DNA from: Sedimenticola sp.
GTDB taxonomy: Bacteria; Pseudomonadota; Gammaproteobacteria; Chromatiales; Chromatiaceae
NCBI GenBank assembly: GCA_027041035.1
Contig: JALULB010000257.1
Span: forward strand, 1 to 6,773
Direction: 5' to 3'
Length of the DNA: 6,773 bases
Numbering within the stretch: position 1 is the first letter of the stretch; every line of letters starts with the position of its first letter. The position numbers and the translations under genes are program-made. Shown in pieces: positions 1 through 5,770 of this stretch. The notes under the pieces were generated by a model, which was not told the origin of the DNA, ran no database searches, and saw only the letters and a program-made list of their open reading frames with translations.

Positions 1-38
1 CTGCCGCAATGTCGCGCGCGCGCGCGACATTGCGGCAG
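1..38. repeat. Perfect 38-bp zero-loop palindrome at the window edge, probably a fold-back artefact
   Basis: Bases 1-19 are the exact reverse complement of bases 20-38, with the axis in a CG-alternating run. The right half matches the expected panB coding sequence. The left half simply mirrors it and replaces the conserved PanB continuation with unrelated residues. A perfect inverted repeat without a spacer that starts exactly at base 1 is typical of a contig terminus formed by template switching or assembly fold-back. Confidence 0.75.
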
Positions 39-241
39 TGATACACCATGTCGTCCATGGTCACCGGCAGGGTGCTCTCGTGTCCCTGAATCACCATGCC
101 GAGCGAATCGCCGACCAGGATGACCTCGGTTCCGGCCTGCTCGATACGTCGGGTGAAACTCGCGTCGTAGCTGGTCAACACGGCGATCTTCTCGCCGCGT
201 TGCTTCAGTTCGTTCAGATGGGTCAGGGTGATGCCGGACAT
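1..241 (-). CDS. panB: 3-methyl-2-oxobutanoate hydroxymethyltransferase (ketopantoate hydroxymethyltransferase), N-terminal part, cut by the window edge
   Basis: PanB transfers a hydroxymethyl group from 5,10-methylene-tetrahydrofolate to 2-oxoisovalerate, the first committed step of pantothenate (and so coenzyme A) synthesis in the cytoplasm. Reading leftward from ATG at 241-239, the protein begins [20 protein letters not shown]. It then shows the family hallmarks LTSYDASF (about residues 22-29), the Mg-binding-region motif VGDSLGMV, and [16 protein letters not shown]. About 80 of the usual 260-280 residues are present. The start is supported by GGAG at 251-248, six bases upstream, which lies inside folK; the two genes overlap by 19 bases (223-241). 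The family normally reads VARG at the point where this frame reads VAR and then turns into the mirror image of itself (see the palindrome at 1-38). The last dozen or so codons before the edge are therefore probably not real panB sequence. The identity is confident; the left-hand end is not. Confidence 0.93.
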   Translation of the reverse strand, partial: MSGITLTHLNELKQRGEKIAVLTSYDASFTRRIEQAGTEVILVGDSLGMVIQGHESTLPVTMDDMVYHCRNVARARDIAA

Positions 242-732
242 GGCGTACTCCGTGAAGCAAGGGGTTTCAGATCATCACTATCCACGCGTGACAGCAGCGC
301 GGCGATATCGCCGAGACCGGGGACTTGCAGATCGGGCGCGAGATCCGCCAGCGGACGCAATACGAAAGCGCGTTCGCGCAGACCGGGATGCGGTACCCGC
401 AGGCGCGGCAGGTCGAGTCGAAGGTTGCCATACAACAGCAGGTCCAGATCCAGGCTGCGCTCGCCCCAGCGTCGCCGGCGCACGCGCCCCTGTTGCTGTT
501 CTATGCGTTGCAGGGCATCCAGGAGTTCGAGTGGCGCCAGTCCGGTCAGCAGGCGCGCGACGCCGTTCACGAAGTCCGGCTGGTCTTGCGGCCCCATCGG
601 AGGATTGGCGTAGTACGGAGAAACCGCGTCCAAGCGGCTGTCGGGCAGGCCACCGAGCGCCTTCACGGCGGTATTCAGTTGATCGACCGGGCCGTCGAGA
701 TTCGAACCCAGGCCGATATACGCGACCGTCAC
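223..732 (-). CDS. folK: 2-amino-4-hydroxy-6-hydroxymethyldihydropteridine pyrophosphokinase (HPPK)
   Basis: HPPK transfers pyrophosphate from ATP to 6-hydroxymethyl-7,8-dihydropterin, giving the substrate of dihydropteroate synthase in folate synthesis. The 169-aa protein carries the family signatures in order: AYIGLGSNL (4-12), the pterin-side [17 protein letters not shown] (40-56), the signature [15 protein letters not shown] (88-102) with Mg-binding Asp95 and Asp97, and [16 protein letters not shown] (113-128) with His115. These numbers coincide with those of the E. coli enzyme. After about residue 133 it has a poorly conserved tail. The start is GTG (732-730), and the pcnB stop TGA (731-729) lies inside the GTGA overlap. 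No Shine-Dalgarno sequence is evident, so initiation probably depends on ribosomes finishing pcnB. Its own 3' end overlaps the panB start. Folate and pantothenate genes together make sense because PanB uses a folate cofactor. Nothing is missing or odd. Confidence 0.97.
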   Translation of the reverse strand: MTVAYIGLGSNLDGPVDQLNTAVKALGGLPDSRLDAVSPYYANPPMGPQDQPDFVNGVARLLTGLAPLELLDALQRIEQQQGRVRRRRWGERSLDLDLLLYGNLRLDLPRLRVPHPGLRERAFVLRPLADLAPDLQVPGLGDIAALLSRVDSDDLKPLASRSTPCPASP

Positions 733-2012
733 GGCGCGTTATCGCCGGTCGCGGCGGGTTTCCGCCCCCGGCGTCTCGGGCGGCGTTTCTTTTTCGGCGC
801 GTCGGCATGCACGGTCTCGCTGGCCTCGTAATACGCGCGCCACCACTCCACCAGCGCCGGATCGACCTCGCCGGCGGCGCCACGCAACTGGAGAAAATCA
901 TAGGCCGCGCGGAAACGCGGGTGGCTGGCGAGGCGTTGCGGGCGCTTGCCCTTAGTGGTGTGAAAGCGGTGTTGCAGATGCCAGATCTCGCGACTCATGG
1001 TCGAGAAGCGACGCGGGATCGACACGCGCTTCACCTGTTCGACCAGCACCGCCGACGAGGCCCGTTGCACCGCCACCGCCTGATCGTCGCCACCGGCCAG
1101 GTTGCGCTCGGCCAATTGCCGCACCGGCTCCCACAGCAGCACCGCGAACAGAAACCCCGGCGTCACCGGCTTGCCGTAGAGGACGCGCTTGTCGGTATTC
1201 ACCAGCCCTCGGACCAGCAGATCCTCGGCACTTTCCGGGGCATCTGCCAGCGCCCGGGCGGTTGGCGGGAACAGTCGTTCGAACAACGCGTAGTCCTGAA
1301 GCAGATCGTAAACCACCTCGGCATAACCGCCCATGAACAGCTTCAGCACCTCCTCGAACAGGCGCGCGGCCGGCACGTCGTCGAGCAGACAGGCCAGCTC
1401 GGGAATCGGCTCGTCGGCCTCCGGATCGATGTCGAAATCCAGCTTCGCCGCGAAGCGCAACGCACGCAGCATGCGCACCGGGTCTTCACGATAGCGGGTT
1501 TCGGCATCGCCGAGCATGCGCAGGATGCCGCGCTCCAGGTCGCGCATGCCCCCGGCATAGTCGACGATCGAGAAATCCGCGATATTGTAGTACAGCGCAT
1601 TGACGCTGAAATCGCGGCGTTCGGCATCCTCTTCCAGCGTGCCCCAGACATTGTCGCGCATCAGCATGCCGTTGTCGGTCTGGTGCTGCTCCGCCTGATC
1701 CGGCTTGTGACTGCCGCGAAAGGTCGCGACCTCGATGACATCGCGCCCATAGATGACGTGCGCGAGACGGAAGCGCCGCCCGATCAGGCGACAATTGCGA
1801 AAGATCGCCCGGACCTGCTCCGGCGTGGCATCCGTGGCCACGTCGAAATCCTTCGGCCGATGGCCCAACAGCAGGTCACGCACACCGCCGCCGACCAGAT
1901 ACGCCTGATGGCCACAGCTGTGCAGACGGTTGAGCACCCGCAGCGCGTTACCGGAGATATCCGCGCGACTGACGCGGTGATGATCACGGGGAATGATGAT
2001 GGGATCGGTAAT
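729..2012 (-). CDS. pcnB: Poly(A) polymerase I, with probable AUU start
   Basis: PcnB adds 3' poly(A) tails to RNAs and thereby speeds their decay. Numbered from the first in-frame TTG (2033), the nucleotidyltransferase head has LVGGGVRDLLLG (46-57) and PKDFDVATDATPEQV (60-74), with catalytic Asp62 and Asp64. RRFRLAHVIYG and VIEVATFRG follow. Next come RRDFSVNALYYN (base recognition) and EDPVRMLRALRFAAKL (neck). The long body and the Lys/Arg-rich tail (PKKKRRPRRRGRKP) fit PcnB rather than a tRNA nucleotidyltransferase. A stop (TAG, 2039-2037) lies just upstream in frame, so the start must lie between there and PRDHH. The candidates are TTG (2033-2031), with no Shine-Dalgarno, or ATT (2012-2010), seven bases after AGGAG (2024-2020). 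I chose ATT, giving 427 aa; the TTG start would give 434 aa and extend to 2033. pcnB leads the operon, overlapping folK by 4 bases. Confidence 0.95.
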   Translation of the reverse strand: MTDPIIIPRDHHRVSRADISGNALRVLNRLHSCGHQAYLVGGGVRDLLLGHRPKDFDVATDATPEQVRAIFRNCRLIGRRFRLAHVIYGRDVIEVATFRGSHKPDQAEQHQTDNGMLMRDNVWGTLEEDAERRDFSVNALYYNIADFSIVDYAGGMRDLERGILRMLGDAETRYREDPVRMLRALRFAAKLDFDIDPEADEPIPELACLLDDVPAARLFEEVLKLFMGGYAEVVYDLLQDYALFERLFPPTARALADAPESAEDLLVRGLVNTDKRVLYGKPVTPGFLFAVLLWEPVRQLAERNLAGGDDQAVAVQRASSAVLVEQVKRVSIPRRFSTMSREIWHLQHRFHTTKGKRPQRLASHPRFRAAYDFLQLRGAAGEVDPALVEWWRAYYEASETVHADAPKKKRRPRRRGRKPAATGDNAP

Positions 2013-2019
2013 GATCTGG

Positions 2020-2024
2020 CTCCT
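2020..2024 (-). promoter_or_regulatory. Shine-Dalgarno AGGAG deciding the pcnB start
   Basis: AGGAG reads leftward at 2024-2020, with seven bases between it and the in-frame ATT at 2012-2010. It lies downstream of the only conventional start (TTG at 2033), so it cannot serve that codon. ATC at 2015-2013 is also in frame but only four bases away. The spacing favours ATT. Confidence 0.65.
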
Positions 2025-2036
2025 GCAAAGCAATAT

Positions 2037-2204
2037 CTAGGAGCCTGTCGGATTATGGATGAATCTACTGCGAAGATGGGAGAGCGGTCCAAATATCCCC
2101 GTTTTTTCGTTACATAGGTCCACTATGCGCCTCAAAACCGAGAACATTTGGCCTCGCTCTCCCACCCCCTCGCTACGATCCCCCATAACCCGACAGGCTC
2201 CTAG
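2037..2204. mobile_element. MITE-like imperfect long inverted repeat (about 160 bp) flanked by CTAG
   Basis: The left end reads GAGCCTGTCGGATTATGG from 2041. The right end, reverse complemented from 2200, reads GAGCCTGTCGGGTTATGG. CTAG flanks both sides (2037-2040 and 2201-2204) and could be a 4-bp target duplication, although CTAG is itself palindromic. Inside, both arms share TGGGAGAGCG and CCAAAT blocks at matching distances. The axis lies in CATAG-GTCCA-CTATG (2113-2127), exactly mid-element. It has no credible coding frame. Paired ends, small size and lack of a transposase fit a miniature inverted-repeat element mobilised in trans. The YTAR-type flank resembles IS5-family target sites, which is an inference without a database match. 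As RNA on either strand it could fold into a long imperfect hairpin. The left end touches the pcnB start region. Confidence 0.7.
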
Positions 2205-2345
2205 AGATTTTCCAGCCAATATCCAAGACGCGAATTCTAACACAGGCCCCAACTGTATTCATCGGCGCACAAGCTGGAAAGATAGTCCTCGGCTAGACGG
2301 GCTGCTAAACTTCGCCGCCTCCCAATCAGCCGAATACCTCCCTCT
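2205..2345. other. Intergenic region between divergent pcnB and rapA (right of the repeat element)
   Basis: Together with the repeat element, this forms the gene-free stretch from about 2013 to 2345. The 141 bases right of the element are noticeably more A/T-rich than the flanking genes and should hold the promoters for both directions. The only convincing promoter piece I see is an extended -10 on the minus strand (listed separately). No clear rapA promoter and no RNA gene were recognised. Confidence 0.5.
2234..2242 (-). promoter_or_regulatory. Candidate extended -10 promoter element for the pcnB operon
   Basis: Read on the minus strand, 2242-2234 is TGTTAGAAT: a TGn extension directly followed by TAGAAT, one mismatch from TATAAT. 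No good -35 hexamer lies 16-18 bases upstream, which is tolerated by extended -10 promoters. Transcription would start near 2227 and run through the inverted-repeat element into pcnB. Such matches arise by chance, so confidence is limited. Confidence 0.35.
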
Positions 2346-5066
2346 ATGACAGACTACCAACCCGGCCAGCGCTGGATCAGCGATGCCGAAACCGAACTCG
2401 GCCTCGGCACTGTCCTGATGCTCGACGAACGCACCGTCACGGTGTTGTTTCGCGCCTCGATGGAAACCCGCACCTATGCGCGAAACAACGCACCGCTCAG
2501 CCGGGCGCGCTTCAATCCGGGCGACAGTATCAGCGACCTGAACGACGCGCCTATCCAGGTCACCGGGGTGCATGAGCTGGAAAGCGGCCTGTTGGAATAC
2601 AGCGTCACGAACAGTGCCGGCGACAGCCTGAGGCTGGCGGAATCCGAGATCAGCCACAAGCTGTCGGTGAACACGCCGGATCAGCGTTTGTTGCAAGGCG
2701 GCATCGACAAGCCCGCCTGGTTCAGCCTGCGGCTGGCCGCGCGCGAACACGAAGGATGGGTATGGAAATCACCGGTCGGCGGGCTACAGGGCGCGCGCAT
2801 CAGCCTCGCGCCGCATCAGCTCTACATCGCCAACGAGCTGGGTAAGCGCCCCGCCCCACGCGCCTTGCTCGCCGACGAGGTCGGCCTCGGCAAGACCATC
2901 GAGGCGTGCCTGGTATTGCATCGGCGCATCGTCCAGGGGCAGTGCGAGCGCGCGCTGATCATCGTGCCCGACAGTCTGATCCATCAATGGCTGGTGGAAC
3001 TGCTGCGACGCTTCAACCTGCGCTTCTCGATCTACGACGAGGAACGCTGCCGCGCGATCGAGACGGACAGTCCCGGCGAGAACCCGTTCAGCCAGTCACA
3101 GATGATCCTGAGCAGCCTGCTGCTGCTCGGCGACGAGCAGCGCTTACAACAGGCGCTGGACGCCGGCTGGGACATGCTGATCGTCGACGAGGCGCATCAC
3201 CTGCACTGGTCGCGCGACGATGTCAGCCCGCAATACCGCGTCGTCGCCGAGCTCGCGGCGCGCATCGATTCGGTGCTGCTGCTGACCGCGACGCCGGAAC
3301 AGCTTGGCCGGGAAGGCCATTTCGCGCGCCTGCGACTGCTCGACCCGGAACGCTTCGATGACCTCGACCGCTTCATCGAGGAGGAAACCCATTTCGCGCC
3401 GGTCGCCGACCTGATCGAACAACTCCTGGACGGCGGCACGGTGGATGCGGACCGCCTGCGCGAATACGGCATCGAGGACACGCGGCGCCCGGCCGGCGAT
3501 ATCGCCCGTCAACTCCTGGACCTGCATGGCACCTCGCGCCTGCTGTTCCGCAACACCCGCGCGCATATCGCCGGTTTTCCGGAGCGCGAAACGATCGTCC
3601 ACGCGCTACCCGAGGCCAGCGAGGAAGAGCCGGAGCCACGCACCGCCTGGTTGCGCGAATTCATCCGCGAGATGCGCCCGGCCAAGCTGCTGCTGATCTG
3701 CGCCAGCGCCGCCACCGCGCAAGCGCTGGAGGCCACGCTGCGACATCGTCACGGCATCCGTTGCGCCGCCTTCCACGAGGGCATGAGCATCATCCAGCGT
3801 GACCGCGCGGCCGCGTGGTTCGCCGATCCGGAGGACGGCGCCGAGATCCTGCTGTGCTCCGAGATCGGCAGCGAGGGACGCAATTTTCAGTTCGCCCATC
3901 ACCTGATTCTCTTCGACCTGCCGGCAAACCCCGACCTGCTGGAACAGCGCATCGGTCGCCTCGACCGCATCGGCCAGAGCGAGACCATTCGTATCCATAT
4001 CCCGGTCGGCGACGCCCGCGACGCGCGCCGGCTGGCGTGGTATCGAAGCTGCACGGATTGCTTCACCCACCCCGACCCGGCGGCGTCGGCCGTGTATGCG
4101 CAAATGCGCGAACGCATCGACCCGGCCCTGGCCGGCGACGACAGCGATTGGCAGGCCGTCCTGGACGCCTCCACGCGCCTGCATGAAGAGCTGACCGAGC
4201 GGATGCACCGGGGCCGTGACCGCCTGCTCGCGCTGGCCTCGTTCGACCCGCGGGCCAGCGCGCCGCTGATCGAACGCATCGAGCACCTCGACCGGGACGA
4301 GCGCCTGCCGGCCTTCATGGAAACCAGCTTCGACCTGTTCGGCATGGAAACCGAGGAACACTCCGCCAGGCGACTGGTGGTGCGCCATGGCGAACACGTC
4401 AGTGTCGGTGCCTTTCCACAGGTCACCGACGACGGCCTGCTGCTGACTTACGACCGCGCCACCGCGCTGGCGCACGAAGACACCCAGTTCCTGACCTGGG
4501 ACCACCCGCTGGTCGCCAGCGCGATGGACCAGGTCACCAACGGCGAATTCGGCAACGCCGCGCTGGCCGTGATCAAGCACCCGACCCTGCCACCCGGCAG
4601 CAGCTTTCTGGAACTGATCCACATCGTCGATTGCGCCGGCCCACGGCATCGCCAGGCGCGCCGTTACCTGCGCCAGTCGGTGATCCGCCTGCTGCTGGAC
4701 GCCAACGGAAAGGACGTGGCCACGCGCCACCCACACCGCGACCTGACGCGCATCGGCCTGCACATCAACAAGGCGCTGGCGAAGCAGGCGATCAACGCCC
4801 AGGCCGCGCGGCTCAAGCAGTTGATCCAGGCCGGCGCGGATATCGCCAGACAACATCTGGAGCACATCCGCGAAGCATCGCTGGCCGACCTGAAACAGGA
4901 GTTCGACGCCGAGATCGAGCGCCTGCGGGAACTGGCGCAACGCAATCCGAATATCCGTGAGCAGGATATTCAAGCACTGGAGGAACAAGCCGGGGAACTG
5001 GCCGAATCGATACGCGATGCCGGGGCGCGGCTGGATGCGATACGTTTGATCGTGGTGGGTGACTGA
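2346..5066 (+). CDS. rapA: RNA polymerase-associated SWI2/SNF2 ATPase RapA (HepA)
   Basis: RapA binds RNA polymerase and uses ATP hydrolysis to recycle it from stalled or post-termination complexes. The 906-aa product aligns by eye with E. coli RapA (968 aa) from its N-terminal PGQRWISDAETELGLGTV to its C-terminal RLDAIRLIVV. Residues 1-110 form the Tudor/KOW-like part. Helicase lobe 1 has ADEVGLGKTIE (176-186, Walker A), LIIVPDSLIHQW (204-215), VDEAHHL (280-286) and LLTATPEQ (312-319). Lobe 2 has FHEGMSIIQRDRAAAWF (476-492), LLCSEIGSEGRNFQ (502-515) and QRIGRLDRIGQ (534-544). The remainder is the RapA-specific C-terminal region with a helical, Glu/Arg-rich stretch near the end. All ATPase motifs look intact. 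The linker after FPERE (about 412-446) is roughly 40 residues shorter than in E. coli. The ATG at 2346 fits the family N-terminus, although the bases before it are pyrimidine-rich with no recognisable Shine-Dalgarno. The gene appears monocistronic and divergent from pcnB. Confidence 0.98.
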   Translation: MTDYQPGQRWISDAETELGLGTVLMLDERTVTVLFRASMETRTYARNNAPLSRARFNPGDSISDLNDAPIQVTGVHELESGLLEYSVTNSAGDSLRLAESEISHKLSVNTPDQRLLQGGIDKPAWFSLRLAAREHEGWVWKSPVGGLQGARISLAPHQLYIANELGKRPAPRALLADEVGLGKTIEACLVLHRRIVQGQCERALIIVPDSLIHQWLVELLRRFNLRFSIYDEERCRAIETDSPGENPFSQSQMILSSLLLLGDEQRLQQALDAGWDMLIVDEAHHLHWSRDDVSPQYRVVAELAARIDSVLLLTATPEQLGREGHFARLRLLDPERFDDLDRFIEEETHFAPVADLIEQLLDGGTVDADRLREYGIEDTRRPAGDIARQLLDLHGTSRLLFRNTRAHIAGFPERETIVHALPEASEEEPEPRTAWLREFIREMRPAKLLLICASAATAQALEATLRHRHGIRCAAFHEGMSIIQRDRAAAWFADPEDGAEILLCSEIGSEGRNFQFAHHLILFDLPANPDLLEQRIGRLDRIGQSETIRIHIPVGDARDARRLAWYRSCTDCFTHPDPAASAVYAQMRERIDPALAGDDSDWQAVLDASTRLHEELTERMHRGRDRLLALASFDPRASAPLIERIEHLDRDERLPAFMETSFDLFGMETEEHSARRLVVRHGEHVSVGAFPQVTDDGLLLTYDRATALAHEDTQFLTWDHPLVASAMDQVTNGEFGNAALAVIKHPTLPPGSSFLELIHIVDCAGPRHRQARRYLRQSVIRLLLDANGKDVATRHPHRDLTRIGLHINKALAKQAINAQAARLKQLIQAGADIARQHLEHIREASLADLKQEFDAEIERLRELAQRNPNIREQDIQALEEQAGELAESIRDAGARLDAIRLIVVGD

Positions 5067-5081
5067 TACAACCGAACCCAT

Positions 5082-5105
5082 AACGAAAATCAGAACGAAA
5101 ATCAG
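5082..5105. repeat. Perfect tandem duplication of a 12-bp unit (AACGAAAATCAG x2)
   Basis: AACGAAAATCAG occurs at 5082-5093 and again at 5094-5105 with no spacer. It begins 15 bases after the rapA stop and ends in a run of six G (5105-5110), ahead of the cysteine-peptidase gene. It may be a replication-slippage product or a paired protein-binding site. The sequence itself does not distinguish these. Confidence 0.85.
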
Positions 5106-5122
5106 GGGGGAAGATTGTGGTC

Positions 5123-5128
5123 TATACT
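5123..5128 (+). promoter_or_regulatory. Candidate -10 hexamer (TATACT) for the cysteine-peptidase gene
   Basis: TATACT is one mismatch from TATAAT and lies 31 bases before the ATG, giving a plausible short leader. A -35 at 17-bp spacing would fall in the second copy of the tandem 12-bp repeat and is not TTGACA-like. If real, this is a weak or activator-dependent promoter. Confidence 0.35.
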
Positions 5129-5159
5129 TTGTAACAATCCATCGCGCGAGGTAACAACC

Positions 5160-5729
5160 ATGGCTGTCTGGCGCATGCGCCCCCCCAATGTTCAGCAAAC
5201 ACCGGACACCTGCTGGGCGGCTGCTGTATCCTCTTGGAGTCGCCTCACCGGAGGTATCCCGAACTGGATGCGAATCAGCGATGTTATCGCGGCATTCAGA
5301 TTATGGCATCCTGATCCTGTTCTCGCGGACGGGACGCTTGCCACGCCTCGCGGCTGGATACAATTCGCCAAGGAACATGACCTCAGGATAGAAGAGGTGC
5401 TGATTCGGCAACTTGTCGAACATCGAGGCCGCTGGATCTTTCGCGCGCCTACGCCTTCGAGCGGCGTCACGCCAGTTTTCGCGAAGGATCTATCCATCCA
5501 CCACTTCGCGGACAAACTGCGCTCAAGCCATGTCATTGTGGTTTTGCCACCAGTCGACCACACAAGCGCCGCGCATACGGTTGTTGTTTACGGCGCTGAT
5601 AACAAACGTGTCTATTACATGGATCCAAACGCCCGGTGGGAGAAGGACAAACTGCGCGAACGCGCAAAATATGAAGAGTTTGGCCAGGGCGGAGGCGCAT
5701 CCCGCTACCTACTCATCTGGAAGCCCTGA
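5160..5729 (+). CDS. Papain-like cysteine peptidase-fold protein (C39/C70-like), orphan
   Basis: The 189-aa protein has no assigned name that I can recognise. Near its N-terminus QQTPDTCWAAAVSSW (12-26) matches the Gln...Cys-Trp-Ala pattern of papain-like peptidases: Cys18 would be the nucleophile, with Gln12 or Gln13 as oxyanion residue. Near the C-terminus AAHTVVVYGAD (137-147) followed by VYYMDPNAR (151-159) matches the His...Asp-Pro pattern (His139, Asp155). This layout is shared by C39-like bacteriocin-processing peptidases and C70/AvrRpt2-type effectors; which one applies is unclear. No signal peptide, membrane segment, GG-leader substrate or transporter gene is seen, so the protein is probably cytosolic or exported by an unrecognised route. 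The start ATG is preceded by GAGG (5148-5151), eight bases away. An in-frame TTG at 5115 is less likely. Codon use is more A/T-rich at third positions than in rapA or the downstream gene, suggesting acquisition. It is convergent with the downstream hydrolase gene. Confidence 0.85.
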   Translation: MAVWRMRPPNVQQTPDTCWAAAVSSWSRLTGGIPNWMRISDVIAAFRLWHPDPVLADGTLATPRGWIQFAKEHDLRIEEVLIRQLVEHRGRWIFRAPTPSSGVTPVFAKDLSIHHFADKLRSSHVIVVLPPVDHTSAAHTVVVYGADNKRVYYMDPNARWEKDKLRERAKYEEFGQGGGASRYLLIWKP

Positions 5730-5744
5730 CACCGGGACTGCCTC

Positions 5745-5761
5745 TTAGGAGCTTGTCGGAT
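5745..5761. repeat. Solo terminal-repeat copy related to the MITE-like element
   Basis: TTAG (5745-5748) is followed by GAGCTTGTCGGAT (5749-5761). This matches the left terminus of the element at 2041 in 12 of 13 bases and has the same YTAR-type flank (TTAG against CTAG). No partner end in opposite orientation is visible nearby. It lies in the 41-bp gap between two convergent genes and is probably a remnant of an insertion or excision. Confidence 0.55.
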
Positions 5762-5770
5762 CCAAGCCAC

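Noticed and set aside
228..2117. A 629-codon open frame on the plus strand opposite folK and pcnB
   Set aside because: The protein is low-complexity, Arg/His/Gln-rich and matches no family. The opposite strand encodes clear PcnB and FolK. It is a by-product of high GC.
2037..2252. Short open frames on both strands across the inverted-repeat element
   Set aside because: They are too short for a transposase, have no family resemblance, and follow the repeat's palindromic structure.
5115..5159. A 15-codon N-terminal extension of the peptidase starting at TTG 5115
   Set aside because: It has no Shine-Dalgarno and would overlap the likely -10 hexamer. ATG 5160 has GAGG at good spacing and starts just before the conserved region.
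3606..5198. A 530-codon open frame on the minus strand opposite rapA
   Set aside because: It is antisense to unmistakable RapA motifs and has no recognisable domain. It reflects biased codon use in rapA.
5730..5770. Possible bidirectional terminator between the convergent peptidase and hydrolase genes
   Set aside because: No GC-rich stem followed by a T run is visible on either strand; the gap is mainly occupied by the solo terminal repeat.
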